Origin: Agromyces bauzanensis
GTDB lineage: Bacteria > Actinomycetota > Actinomycetes > Actinomycetales > Microbacteriaceae
Length of the DNA: 64,000 nucleotides
Assembly: GCF_014645655.1 (NCBI RefSeq)
Contig: NZ_BMMD01000010.1
Span: forward strand, 1-64,000
Reading direction: 5' to 3'
Shown here: positions 17,187 to 25,324 of the stretch, piece by piece
Layout of the letters: each line of letters begins with the position of its first letter
Numbering within the stretch: position 1 is the stretch's first letter
The notes under the pieces: model-generated
Told to the model about the DNA's origin: nothing
What the model saw: the letters and a program-made list of their open reading frames with translations, nothing else
Databases searched by the model: none
Translations under genes and position numbers: made by a program

Positions 17187-17750
17187 TCAGCGCACGACGT
17201 AGCGGAGGCTGACGACGCCGCTCGGGAGCGACACGACGCGGTCGAGGTCGAGACGGCGCTCGCCGAGATCCGCCGGGGTGAACGAGCGGCCCGCCCCAAT
17301 GAGCACGGGCAGCACGCGAAGGCGCAACTCGTCGACGAGCCCGGCTTCGAAGAGCGCGTCGGCGAGGGTCAGGCTGCCCCACACGACGATGCCGTCGAAC
17401 CGCTCCTTGAGCGCGGCGGCCGAGTCGGCGCCGTCGCCGCGGAGGATCTCGACCGAACCCTCGCCCCACGGGGCATCCGTCAGCGCATTCGACACCACGA
17501 ACTTCGGCAGGCGGTTGATCGGCTCGGCGACCGCTTCGACCGCCGGGTCGGCGGCCGGCCAGTAGTCGGCGAACATGCGATAGGTGTCGGCGCCGAGGAG
17601 GATGGCGTCGACGTGCTCGAGGAACGCGAGCTGGTCGGCGTCGTTCGGGTCGCCCGTCTCAGCTGCCTGCATGAACCGGATGCCGCCGTCGGGCTCGGCC
17701 GCGTACCCGTCGACGCTCACGATCTGCTCGACGGTGAGGCGGCCGGTCAT
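17187..17750 (-). CDS. Dihydrofolate reductase-family (RibD C-terminal-like) protein
   Basis: A 187-residue protein of the DHFR/RibD-C superfamily. Features are an SVDGYAAEPDGG lead near residue 12, ILLGADTYRMFADYWP near 51, and VVWGSLTLADAL near 125, where a nucleotide-binding GS loop is expected. It is the last gene of a three-gene operon with ArsR and SRPBCC genes; its ATG overlaps the SRPBCC stop as ATGA. Such proteins are NAD(P)H-linked reductases of unknown substrate; classical folate reduction is unlikely. Confidence 0.85.
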   Translation of the reverse strand: MTGRLTVEQIVSVDGYAAEPDGGIRFMQAAETGDPNDADQLAFLEHVDAILLGADTYRMFADYWPAADPAVEAVAEPINRLPKFVVSNALTDAPWGEGSVEILRGDGADSAAALKERFDGIVVWGSLTLADALFEAGLVDELRLRVLPVLIGAGRSFTPADLGERRLDLDRVVSLPSGVVSLRYVVR

Positions 17751-18241
17751 GGCGTCACTCCCCCCGCGAGGTGCTCCGCGAGCAGGTCGAACGCGGAGTC
17801 CCAGCCGTCGTAGACGTTCTCGTCGCCCGGACGACCCTCCCAGCCGAGCAGGTGGAACAGCATCTCGGTTCGCCCTCCGGCGAGCTCGCGCAGGGTCACG
17901 GTGATGACCGGGGCGGTCGCGTCGTCGTCGCCGGGCGATGCCCACGCGAACACGAGCCGCTCGGGCTCGACGACCTCACGGTAGACACCCGCGGTCGGGT
18001 ACTCGGACCCGTCGACGTCGTTCACCATGGTGTCGGCGTAACGTCCGCCGACCCGTGCGTCGACGGCGAGGCTGCCGGGCTTGATCGAGATGCCGCGCGG
18101 GTGCCACCATTCCGAGGCATCCGCCCGCTCGGTCCAAGCGTGCCAGACCAGCTCGCGGGGCGCGTCGAAGATGCGCGTGATGGTGAACTGCGCGGTCTGC
18201 GTGTCGGTGGTTGCGGTCACCGGCGTTCGCTGGTCGGTCAT
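17747..18241 (-). CDS. SRPBCC/AHSA1-domain protein
   Basis: A 164-residue START-like protein of the AHSA1 (activator of Hsp90 homologue) group. The family lead is TRIFDAPRELVWHAWTE near residue 24 and WWHPRGI near 45. The C-terminal helix (WDSAFDLLAEHL) closes the ligand cavity in this fold. ATG 18241 overlaps the ArsR stop, and its own stop overlaps the reductase start. ArsR-SRPBCC pairs are common in actinobacteria and presumably respond to a small ligand that is not identified here. Confidence 0.9.
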   Translation of the reverse strand: MTDQRTPVTATTDTQTAQFTITRIFDAPRELVWHAWTERADASEWWHPRGISIKPGSLAVDARVGGRYADTMVNDVDGSEYPTAGVYREVVEPERLVFAWASPGDDDATAPVITVTLRELAGGRTEMLFHLLGWEGRPGDENVYDGWDSAFDLLAEHLAGGVTP

Positions 18242-18573
18242 GACGTCCCCTTCATCCGGCAGAGGTGCTCGTCGAGCAGGTCGAAGCGCTCGTTCCATTC
18301 GCCGCGGTGCCGTTCCACCCACTCGGATGCCTCGTCCAGCGGCTCCGTGCGCAGCGTGCAGGTTCGCCACTGCGCGGTGGTGGTGCGCTCGATGAGCCCG
18401 GCGCGCTCGAGCACCTTGAGGTGCTGCGAGATCGCGGGGCGGCTCATCGCGAACGGCTCGGCCAGCTCGCCGACCGTCGTCGGCCCGCCGTGCAGGCGCG
18501 AGAGGATCGCGCGCCTGGTCGGGTCGGCGAGTGCGTGGAAGACGAGACTCAGCTCGTCGTCGGCGCCAGTCAC
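18238..18573 (-). CDS. ArsR/SmtB-family transcriptional regulator
   Basis: A 111-residue winged-helix protein. The HTH is TVGELAEPFAMSRPAIS (about 33-49), followed by HLKVLERAGLI. No metal-binding cysteine pair is present, so this is the non-metal subgroup that accompanies SRPBCC genes. GTG 18573 is supported by AAGGAG 8 nt upstream. An AT-rich palindrome at 18588-18598 lies in its promoter and is the likely autoregulatory operator for the three-gene operon. Confidence 0.92.
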   Translation of the reverse strand: MTGADDELSLVFHALADPTRRAILSRLHGGPTTVGELAEPFAMSRPAISQHLKVLERAGLIERTTTAQWRTCTLRTEPLDEASEWVERHRGEWNERFDLLDEHLCRMKGTS

Positions 18574-18587
18574 GTAAGCAACTCCTT

Positions 18588-18598
18588 AATCAATGATT
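18588..18598. promoter_or_regulatory. AATCAATGATT palindrome, candidate ArsR operator
   Basis: A perfect 11-bp odd palindrome (AATCA-A-TGATT) lies in an unusually AT-rich patch 15 nt before the arsR-family start. AT-rich dyads of this type are typical ArsR-family sites. Confidence 0.5.
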
Positions 18599-18703
18599 TC
18601 CTTAAATATACGAGCGAGCGGATGCCGCGTCAACCCCTTGCTCGTTCGGAGATCCTCCTGCGACTCGCATGCCGACCGCGGCGGAATCCGCGATGATCGG
18701 TAC

Positions 18704-19081
18704 ATGGCGAATCACATGCGGAACCTGCAGACGGCCCTCGACTCGTTCACCGACCACTGGCAACCGCGCCGGCTCGCGACCGTCAACGACTACGACGTCA
18801 GGGTCGTCAAGCTGCAGGGCGAGTTCATCTGGCACAGCCATCCCGAGACCGACGAGCTGTTCCTCGTCGTCTCGGGCGAGCTGGTGATCCAGCTGCGCGA
18901 TGAGGACGGCGGCGACGTCGTGCTCGGGCCGGGGGATGTCTACGTCGTGCCGCGCGGCGTCGAGCATTGCCCGCGCGCCGACGGCGAGGTGTCGGCGATC
19001 CTCATCGAGCCGCAGGGCACGGTCAACACGGGCGACACCGCCCCGAGCGAGCGCACCGCGGTGCTTCGCGAGCTCGACTGA
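18704..19081 (+). CDS. Cupin-domain protein
   Basis: A 125-residue single cupin. Motif 1 is WHSHPETDELFLVVSGE (about residues 43-59) with two His and one Glu metal ligands. Motif 2 is PGDVYVVPRGVEHCPRAD (about 80-97). The fold is intact. Role unknown; many such small cupins are isomerases or dioxygenase-like. ATG 18704 is close to GATGAT, a weak -10-like hexamer 6 nt upstream. Confidence 0.85.
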   Translation: MANHMRNLQTALDSFTDHWQPRRLATVNDYDVRVVKLQGEFIWHSHPETDELFLVVSGELVIQLRDEDGGDVVLGPGDVYVVPRGVEHCPRADGEVSAILIEPQGTVNTGDTAPSERTAVLRELD

Positions 19082-19256
19082 TCGAACCGGCGCTCGGGGT
19101 CACTCGCGCCACGGCCGGCTTCCGCCGAACATCGACAGGGCGTGGGCGATGACCGATCCGAGGCGTGCCCGGGGCAGGATCGAAGCGAGCATCGATCTCG
19201 ACCGGTCCTTCGGTGTGCGGGGTCGATCGCGTGGGCGATCGGGCGTCAAGCATGCT

Positions 19257-19293
19257 GACCCGCACGGATCCGAACACCGAATCCGTGCGGGTC
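19257..19293. repeat. Perfect 13-bp stem-loop after the cupin gene
   Basis: GACCCGCACGGAT (19257-19269) pairs perfectly with 19281-19293 around an 11-nt loop. It lies in the 271-nt convergent gap between the cupin and SHOCT genes, which otherwise contains no gene that I can support. Confidence 0.75.
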
Positions 19294-19316
19294 GTGATCG
19301 GATGGCCGGCACCGAA

Positions 19317-19345
19317 GGATGCCGCGGCGCGGTGCCGCGGCATCC
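19317..19345. terminator. GC-rich hairpin before the SHOCT gene 3' end
   Basis: GGATGCCGCGGC (19317-19328) pairs perfectly with 19334-19345 over a 5-nt loop. It is located between convergent genes and is a likely bidirectional terminator. It is built from two inverted GGATGCC words. Confidence 0.7.
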
Positions 19346-19352
19346 GCCCACG

Positions 19353-19733
19353 TCAGCGAGCGAGCGCCTTCGACTTCAGGAGGTCGTACTCGCCCTGGCT
19401 GATGGTTCCGGCGTCGAGCAGCGACTTCGCCTTCGCGATCTCGTCGGTCGGGCTCGCGCCCGCGACCTCGCGGATGTAGTCGTCCTGCGCGGTGTGCAAC
19501 TCCTGTCCTCTGCGGCCCGAACGCTCCGACATCCCCCGCCCACGCGCGATGAGATACACCAGCGCGGTGATGAATGGGAGGAACACGAGTGCGACGACCC
19601 ACACGGCCTTCGCCCACCCGTTCAGGTCGTGGTCGCGGAAGACGTCGACGAAGACCGAGATCAGCACCATCAGGTACGCCACGAAGACGTACACCCAGAA
19701 GAACCACCAGAACAGATCCCAGAACCCGGTCAT
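19353..19733 (-). CDS. Membrane protein with PLDc_N and SHOCT domains
   Basis: A 126-residue protein from ATG 19733. Two hydrophobic segments (about 3-28 and 41-62) form a phospholipase-D-nuclease N-terminal-like (PLDc_N) membrane module. The last 30 residues (EIAKAKSLLDAGTISQGEYDLLKSKAL) form a SHOCT helix pair given here by its position at about 98-124. SHOCT domains are thought to mediate oligomerisation. No function is established. The holin-like gene follows upstream on the same strand after a 130-nt gap with nothing recognisable. Confidence 0.8.
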   Translation of the reverse strand: MTGFWDLFWWFFWVYVFVAYLMVLISVFVDVFRDHDLNGWAKAVWVVALVFLPFITALVYLIARGRGMSERSGRRGQELHTAQDDYIREVAGASPTDEIAKAKSLLDAGTISQGEYDLLKSKALAR

Positions 19734-19863
19734 GTCGACCTCCACTCGTTTGGATTTCGCACCCAGTCGACACCCGTTCGAGCGGCGGCCGCGGGACGAA
19801 GGGCCCGCGGAGCCTCCGAGTCGTGAGGGGATTCCGGGCGCGCCGCCGCGGTATCCGTCGACG

Positions 19864-20112
19864 TCAGGCGGCGTTCGCGCGGTCGCCCGCGCGTCGCTTC
19901 AGGAAGACGAGCGGCAGGAGCCACGCGCCGAGCGCCGTGACGATCCATACGATGAGCGTCGCGAGCACGGCCTGCGCGATCGTGAACACGAGGATCGCCA
20001 CCAGGAAGCCGCCCCACTCGATGTGGAAGCCGGGCAGGATCCACATCGCGAGCAGCAGTCCGAGCGCGGAGGTGACGAGGGAGAAGGCGATGCGGATCAG
20101 GAATCGCAGCAT
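19864..20112 (-). CDS. Small holin-4-like membrane protein
   Basis: An 82-residue protein with two or three hydrophobic segments, resembling the phage holin family 4 (superfamily IV) proteins that are widespread as chromosomal genes in actinobacteria. No phage genes are near, so it is not evidence of a prophage. The ATG is supported by a -10 hexamer 6 nt upstream. Confidence 0.75.
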   Translation of the reverse strand: MLRFLIRIAFSLVTSALGLLLAMWILPGFHIEWGGFLVAILVFTIAQAVLATLIVWIVTALGAWLLPLVFLKRRAGDRANAA

Positions 20113-20118
20113 GCCGCG

Positions 20119-20124
20119 AGGCTA
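20119..20124 (-). promoter_or_regulatory. -10 hexamer TAGCCT, leaderless start
   Basis: On the minus strand TAGCCT lies 6 nt before the ATG at 20112. Confidence 0.6.
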
Positions 20125-20239
20125 TCGGTCGGCGCCGAGGCCGGTCGACGAGCCCGGTCAACGAGCCCGGATCGGCGGAATCCGTTGCCGGTGACGGTGG
20201 CCGGGAGCAAGATGATCGGGTGACCCGCTCGAGGCTTCC

Positions 20240-21574
20240 GTGAGCGCCGCAGCACGACGCGTCCCCACCGCGGGGAGAGTGCAGGGCGTGTACTACACGC
20301 TGACGCTGGGCAACACGCTCGCGGCCTCGTTCATCTGGGGCATCAACACGCTGTTCCTCCTCGACGCGGGGCTCAGTAACCTCGAGGCGTTCGCCGCCAA
20401 CGCGTTCTTCAGCGCCGGCATGTTCCTCTTCGAGATCCCCACCGGCGTCGTCGCCGACACGCTCGGCCGCCGCGCCTCGTACCTGCTCGGCACGATCACC
20501 CTCGCCGTGACGACCGTGCTCTACTGGCTCCTCTGGGTGTGGGAATCCCCCTTCTGGGCGTGGGCGATCGTGTCGGTCCTCCTCGGGCTCGGGTTCACCT
20601 TCTTCTCGGGGGCCGTCGACGCGTGGCTCGTCGATGCGCTCCACGCGACCGAATACCGTGGGAGCCTCGAAGCCGTGTTCGGCCGCGCCATGATCGTGGG
20701 GAGCTCGGCCATGCTCGCCGGGTCCGTGCTCGGCGGCGTCGTGGCACAGCTCACCGATCTCGGGGTGCCGTTCCTCCTCAGGGCCGGCGTGCTCGTGCTC
20801 ATGCTCGTCGTCGCGGCGCTGCTCATGCGCGATCTCGGGTTCACGCCCGAGCGTGGCGCCGGGCCGATCAAGGCAACGAGCAACGTGCTGCGGGCCTCGG
20901 TCCGGTACGGCCTCGGCAATCCGCCGGTGCGCTGGCTGATGCTCACCACGCCGTTCATCACCGGGGTCGGCTTCTACGTCTTCTACGCGCTGCAGCCCTA
21001 CCTGCTCGAACTCTGGGGCGACGAGGGGGCGTACTCGATCGCGGGACTCGCGGCCGCCCTCCTCTCGGGGGCGGGCATCGTGGGCGGGCTGCTCGCGCCG
21101 TACGTGCGTCGATTGTTCCGCAAGCGCACGTCGGCCATCCTGCTCGCCACGGTGTCGAGCGCCGTCGTGCTCGTCGCGCTCGCGTTCACGACGAACTTCT
21201 GGGTCGCGATCGCGCTCGTCGCCGCGTGGGGCATCGCGTCGTCGATCGACGACCCCGTGCACCGGGCCTACCTCAATGACATGATCCCGTCGAAGCAGCG
21301 GGCCACGGTGCTGTCGTTCGACTCGCTGCTCGGCAGCGCAGGCGGCGCCGTGTTCCAGCCGATCCTCGGCCGCTCGGCCGACCTCGGCGGCTACGGCGCC
21401 TCGATGCTCTGGAGCGGCGTCATCGCGGCGGTCGCCACGCCGTTCGTGCTCCTCAGTCGAGCACAGAAGCCCCCCGCCGACACGGCTCGCGAGGTCACAC
21501 CGTCCGCGCCGACGCCCGGTGAGCCGACGCCCGGCGACGAGCCGGAGTCGGATGCCTCGCTGCCGTCCGTGTGA
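20240..21574 (+). CDS. MFS transporter
   Basis: A 444-residue protein with about 12 transmembrane segments. The loop 2-3 signature reads TGVVADTLGRRASYLLG near residue 68. A proline- and acid-rich cytoplasmic tail of about 35 residues (PTPGEPTPGDEPESD) ends the protein. GTG 20240 is the start. It stands alone; no regulator is adjacent. The substrate is unknown. Confidence 0.88.
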   Translation: MSAAARRVPTAGRVQGVYYTLTLGNTLAASFIWGINTLFLLDAGLSNLEAFAANAFFSAGMFLFEIPTGVVADTLGRRASYLLGTITLAVTTVLYWLLWVWESPFWAWAIVSVLLGLGFTFFSGAVDAWLVDALHATEYRGSLEAVFGRAMIVGSSAMLAGSVLGGVVAQLTDLGVPFLLRAGVLVLMLVVAALLMRDLGFTPERGAGPIKATSNVLRASVRYGLGNPPVRWLMLTTPFITGVGFYVFYALQPYLLELWGDEGAYSIAGLAAALLSGAGIVGGLLAPYVRRLFRKRTSAILLATVSSAVVLVALAFTTNFWVAIALVAAWGIASSIDDPVHRAYLNDMIPSKQRATVLSFDSLLGSAGGAVFQPILGRSADLGGYGASMLWSGVIAAVATPFVLLSRAQKPPADTAREVTPSAPTPGEPTPGDEPESDASLPSV

Positions 21575-21683
21575 CGGTTTCGTCACGCTGGCGATGTGAC
21601 GCTTTCCGCGGGTGACGATCGTGGATAGCATGTCGGGCACACACGCGGTCGTGGAGCGGCCGCCGGTGCGGGGAGGAGGCACC

Positions 21684-22340
21684 ATGCAGAAGGTGCTCCT
21701 GCTGGGCCTCGGCGTCACCGCCGCCCTCGTGGCGGCCGTCTTCGTCGGCGCCGCGGCCGCGACGACCGGCGCCCCCGTCTTCTACGACGCCCGCTACCCC
21801 GCCCCGGTGACGACGGGCCCTGACGTCTACGACGTCGAGGCACACGATGCCGACGTGCCGGCTGCCGGTGCTCCGGTCGATGATGCCGGTCAGGCGGTCG
21901 CCGACGGAACCGTGCCCGACGCACCCGGGGCGTCGGCCGGCCCGACCCCGCCGACGGCGCCGCCGGCGAGTTCGCCGCCGACGACGCCCGGCCCCGACGA
22001 CGAGCCATCCGAGGATGAACCGTCCGACGAGATCGATTCCGAGTCGGGCGCGCCCGTGACGGCGCCGACTCCCGACGAGCAGAAGCGGTGGCTCGCGTTC
22101 CAGCAGGTCGTGCGCGACTGCATGGCCGACGCCGGGCAGGAGTACCTGTACTGGGAGTGGTGGAACCCGGGCGCCGACACTTCGAACCGGTTCCCCGCGA
22201 TGCCGGCCGACCTCACGCCCGACGAACTCGCCGCGTGGCAGCTCGCGCTGAACGGGGACACGGGCACGGGCGACGACTACCGCTGGCAGGATGCCGGATG
22301 CTGGGGCCGCGCCGTGCAGATCACGGGCGGCAAGCGCTGA
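21684..22340 (+). CDS. Hypothetical exported protein with Pro/Asp-rich linker
   Basis: A 218-residue protein I do not recognise. An N-terminal hydrophobic segment (about 3-25) could be a signal anchor. A low-complexity Ala/Pro/Asp/Glu linker (about 50-125) follows. A C-terminal globular part has two cysteines (RDCMADAG near 149 and DAGCWGR near 208) and is rich in Trp and Tyr (YLYWEWWNPG). ATG 21684 has a GGGGAGGAG site. It is probably on the cell surface. Confidence 0.75.
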   Translation: MQKVLLLGLGVTAALVAAVFVGAAAATTGAPVFYDARYPAPVTTGPDVYDVEAHDADVPAAGAPVDDAGQAVADGTVPDAPGASAGPTPPTAPPASSPPTTPGPDDEPSEDEPSDEIDSESGAPVTAPTPDEQKRWLAFQQVVRDCMADAGQEYLYWEWWNPGADTSNRFPAMPADLTPDELAAWQLALNGDTGTGDDYRWQDAGCWGRAVQITGGKR

Positions 22341-22349
22341 CGATGCCGC

Positions 22350-23045
22350 TCACGCTCGGTCGCCGGCGAGTTCTGTGACCGAGCCGTTGATGGTCGAGGC
22401 ATCCGCCAGCCAGAGGTCGACGACGGATGCCGCGAGCCGATCCTCCAGGCCCGAGAGTGAGCTCACCCGGAACGTCACCGCGGCCGCTCCCCCTCCCGAT
22501 CCCTGAGCATCGCCTGGTCGCCGAGTCTGCCGAAGGGCGGCGAAGCCGTGGGCGAGCGACTGCATCCAGGACTCGCCCGCCGCCTTGACGGCCGTGTAAT
22601 TGGCCGCCCCGGCGGTCGGTGCCGCGACCGTCGTCGATGACACGATCGCGATGCGGCCGGCCGGCGAGGCGACGAGGTCGTCCCAGAAGGCCCGGCTCAC
22701 GTGGCGGAGCGCGCTGAAGGAGCGTTCGAGCACGCGATAGTCCTCCTCGGTCTGGTCGGCGATGCCGCCGCCGCCGCGCCAGCCGCCGACGAGTTGCACG
22801 ACGCCGTCGACGTCGCCGACGCGAGCGTGCACGCGCATGGCGAGCTCGAGCACGTCGTCGCCGTCGGTGAGGTCGGCACGCTCGCCGATGACGCCCGGGA
22901 GCTCGGACTCGAGCGCGTCGATGCGTCCCTGGTCGCTGCCGACCGCGACGACGCGCGCGCCGGCGTCGAGGAGCGCACGCGCGACCGCCCGGCCCGACGC
23001 GCTCGTCGCACCCGCGATCAGCACGGTGCGCCCCTCGACCGACAC
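22350..23045 (-). CDS. Short-chain dehydrogenase/reductase next to DUF6421
   Basis: A 231-residue SDR. The cofactor motif is LIAGATSASGRAVA near residue 9, and the catalytic Tyr150-x3-Lys154 appears as YTAVK, with Ser in VSST near 136. The gene begins one nucleotide after the DUF6421 stop (GTG 23045), so the two are translationally coupled. The substrate is unknown; the partner protein may define the pathway. Confidence 0.87.
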   Translation of the reverse strand: MSVEGRTVLIAGATSASGRAVARALLDAGARVVAVGSDQGRIDALESELPGVIGERADLTDGDDVLELAMRVHARVGDVDGVVQLVGGWRGGGGIADQTEEDYRVLERSFSALRHVSRAFWDDLVASPAGRIAIVSSTTVAAPTAGAANYTAVKAAGESWMQSLAHGFAALRQTRRPGDAQGSGGGAAAVTFRVSSLSGLEDRLAASVVDLWLADASTINGSVTELAGDRA

Positions 23046-23046
23046 G

Positions 23047-24501
23047 TCAGTCCTCCGTCGTGCCCGTGATGCCGACCGTCGACTCGATGACCGGCTTCAT
23101 CTTCCTGTCGAGCGCTTCGTAGAACATCGACAGCGGGAACTCGTCGTCCATCACCAGGTCGGTGTAGCCCTTGGGCGGTCCGGCGAGCACCTCGCGGGGC
23201 AGGCCCTGCGCCCACACAGATGCGGGGTTCGGGGTCAGCACGCTGCGCACGAGGTCGTACGCCGCGAGCCAGTGCACCGTCTTCGGGCGGTCGATCGACT
23301 TCCAGTACAGCTCGTCGATCGCATCCCCGAGCTCCACGACCGCGTCGGGCACGGAATCCCACGCGAAGCTCAGTTGCACGTCGGTCCATTCGAGGGCGTG
23401 CTTCTGGTGCAGCCACGCGAACAGCAGCTGGCCGCCCAGCCCGTCGTAGTTGCGTGCCCGCGAGCCCGTGATCGCGAACCGGAAGATCCGGTCGAAGATG
23501 ACCGAGTACTGCACGAGCTTCGCGTGCTCGAGAAGCTGCGCCTCGACCTCCGGGAGCGGCGTGCCGGCATTAGTCCGCGCGCGAAGGCTCCGCTCGATCT
23601 TCACGGCCTCGCGGAACGCCGTGAGGTCGCAGCGCAGTTCCTCGAGCGAGTAGAGGAAGTACGGCATCCGCTGCTTGATCATGAAGGGGTCGAACGGCAG
23701 GTCGCCGCGCATGTGCGTGCGGTCGTGGATGATGTCCCACATCACGAAGGTGCGCTCGGCGAGCTGCTGGTCGTGGAGCAGCGCGGCCGCGTCGTCCGGA
23801 AGCTCGAGCTTCGTGATGCCGGATGCCGCTCGCACGACCCTGCGGTAGCGCGCCGCTTCGCGATCCTGGAAGATCGCGCCCCACGTGAAGGTCGGGATCT
23901 CGCGCATCGCCACCGTCTCGGGGAACAGCACGGCCGAGTTGGTGTCGTAGCCCGGCGTGAAGTCCACGAGCCGGAGCGACACGAACAGCTCGTTGCCGTA
24001 GTCGCCCGCCTCGAGGGCGGCGATGAACTCCGGCCAGATCGTCTCGACGACGAGCGCCTCGACGTGCCGATCACTCGAGCCGTTCTGCGTGTACATGGGG
24101 AACACGACGAGGTGACGGATGCCGTCGACGCGGTGGCGCTGCGGCTGGAACTCGACGAGCGAGTCGAGGAAGTCGGGCACGCCGAATCCCTCGGCCTGCC
24201 AACGGCGGAAATCCTTCACGGATGCCGCAAGGTATGTCGCCTCGTGCGGGAACCGCGGCGCGAGCGCCTCGATCGACTCGGCGATGGCGTCGACGAGGGC
24301 GGATGCCTCTGGCGTGTCGCCCTCCTCGGGCACCGACCCGTCCTTCGCCTGCAGGCCCTGCAGGCGCGTCGCCGAGCCCTTGAGCGTGAGCCAGGCGGAA
24401 TCGGCCTCCACGTCGTGCGCCAGCGCGATCTGCTCGCGTGTGACCTCGTCTTCGAGGACCTCGGGTTCGCCGATGATGGCGTCGATCGTGACATTCGACA
24501 T
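23047..24501 (-). CDS. DUF6421-family protein
   Basis: A 484-residue soluble protein of a family I know as DUF6421, found mainly in actinobacteria. Notable conserved-looking segments are VFPMYTQNG near residue 133, MWDIIHDRTHMRGDLPFDPF near 255-274 (two His and two Asp, possibly a metal or active site) and NYDGLGGQLLFAWLHQKHAL near 350. No transmembrane segment is seen. It is coupled to the SDR gene downstream. A perfect 18-bp palindrome lies in its upstream region. No function has been assigned to my knowledge. Confidence 0.75.
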   Translation of the reverse strand: MSNVTIDAIIGEPEVLEDEVTREQIALAHDVEADSAWLTLKGSATRLQGLQAKDGSVPEEGDTPEASALVDAIAESIEALAPRFPHEATYLAASVKDFRRWQAEGFGVPDFLDSLVEFQPQRHRVDGIRHLVVFPMYTQNGSSDRHVEALVVETIWPEFIAALEAGDYGNELFVSLRLVDFTPGYDTNSAVLFPETVAMREIPTFTWGAIFQDREAARYRRVVRAASGITKLELPDDAAALLHDQQLAERTFVMWDIIHDRTHMRGDLPFDPFMIKQRMPYFLYSLEELRCDLTAFREAVKIERSLRARTNAGTPLPEVEAQLLEHAKLVQYSVIFDRIFRFAITGSRARNYDGLGGQLLFAWLHQKHALEWTDVQLSFAWDSVPDAVVELGDAIDELYWKSIDRPKTVHWLAAYDLVRSVLTPNPASVWAQGLPREVLAGPPKGYTDLVMDDEFPLSMFYEALDRKMKPVIESTVGITGTTED

Positions 24502-24849
24502 GTGAACCTCCGTTCCCCGGTTGTGGGCCGCGGATGCGGCCTCGCGTGGTCGTGACGCGGCCGGTCGACCGCTGCTTCAAGGCTAGGTCGCAGGATCCCG
24601 CGATGTGTTGCGGTCGGGCGCGACTTTCTTGCGTGCACGCAAGATTCCGCGGCGGACTTCATCACCGCGCGCAACGGCGCCCTGAGGGGTGCACCCTGAC
24701 ACTCGCGAACCGTTTGGAGCCGGATGATCGCGCTCTGCCTGAGGAGAACTCAGGAAACCCGGCGGCCTGTGCGGGTGTCGGCACGGATCCGGCGCGGCAC
24801 GCGGATCCGTACGTTCGCAGTTGTCCCCACTCGAGGAAGGAATGGAGCC
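24502..24849. other. 348-nt divergent intergenic region, palindrome-rich
   Basis: No gene is supported here. The region contains a perfect 18-bp palindrome at 24627-24644 (TCTTGCGTGCACGCAAGA), a 10-bp palindrome GGGTGCACCC with the same GTGCAC core at about 24687, a CCTGAG/CTCAGG hairpin at about 24739-24755, and two CGGATCCG palindromes at about 24786 and 24801. It separates the DUF6421 and lipoprotein genes. Confidence 0.7.
24627..24644. promoter_or_regulatory. 18-bp palindrome, candidate operator
   Basis: TCTTGCGTG pairs with CACGCAAGA without spacer. It is about 125 bp upstream of the DUF6421 start and 205 bp upstream of the lipoprotein start. It resembles a dimeric repressor site; the regulator is not identified. 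Confidence 0.5.
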
Positions 24850-25242
24850 ATGACCACACGAATCGCGGCACCGGTGATCGTCGCCGTGTCGCTGGCAGTA
24901 CTGATGAGCGGCTGCGCAGGAGCGGCAACGGCAGGCGGAGGAGTGCGCGACGACGTCCGCACTGCGGAGAACGCCGCAGTCATTGGCCTCGCTCGCGGCC
25001 ACGTCATCGTCCGCGACGACCTCTCCCCGGAGCGTGCGCAGAACCGCATCACGGCCGGGTCGGTCGAACAGGCGGTGCAGGCCGAGGTGAGCCCGCCCTG
25101 GACGGCGGAGGCGCGTCGCGAGCTGCATGCGCAGGCCGCCTCGACCGCGCAGGGGTTCAGCGGGGAAGCGATGCGCGAGCTGAAGAGCGGCGCGCCCCTC
25201 GACGTCGACGACGACCTCTCGCCCCTGGGAGGCCCGCGCTGA
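24850..25242 (+). CDS. Hypothetical lipoprotein
   Basis: A 130-residue protein. The lipobox LMSGC (Cys about residue 21) after a hydrophobic signal predicts a membrane-anchored lipoprotein. The mature part is charged and mostly helical, without a family I recognise. ATG 24850 follows AGGAAGG. It is not clearly in an operon with the next gene, which has its own -10 hexamer. Confidence 0.75.
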   Translation: MTTRIAAPVIVAVSLAVLMSGCAGAATAGGGVRDDVRTAENAAVIGLARGHVIVRDDLSPERAQNRITAGSVEQAVQAEVSPPWTAEARRELHAQAASTAQGFSGEAMRELKSGAPLDVDDDLSPLGGPR

Positions 25243-25311
25243 ACGACGACCTCGACCCCGCTCGACCGGCGCGGTGACTCGATCTGAGCACCGCGTCGTT
25301 CGCGTGCGCGG

Positions 25312-25317
25312 TAAGGT
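25312..25317 (+). promoter_or_regulatory. -10 hexamer TAAGGT, leaderless start
   Basis: TAAGGT lies 7 nt before ATG 25325. Confidence 0.6.
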
Positions 25318-25324
25318 GCGGAGC

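Noticed and set aside
19082-19352. Small open frames in the gap between cupin and SHOCT genes
   Set aside because: No ribosome site, no family similarity, and they run across two strong hairpins.
19864-20112. Holin-like gene as a prophage remnant
   Set aside because: No phage structural, integrase or lysin genes are nearby; such small proteins are ordinary chromosomal genes in actinobacteria.
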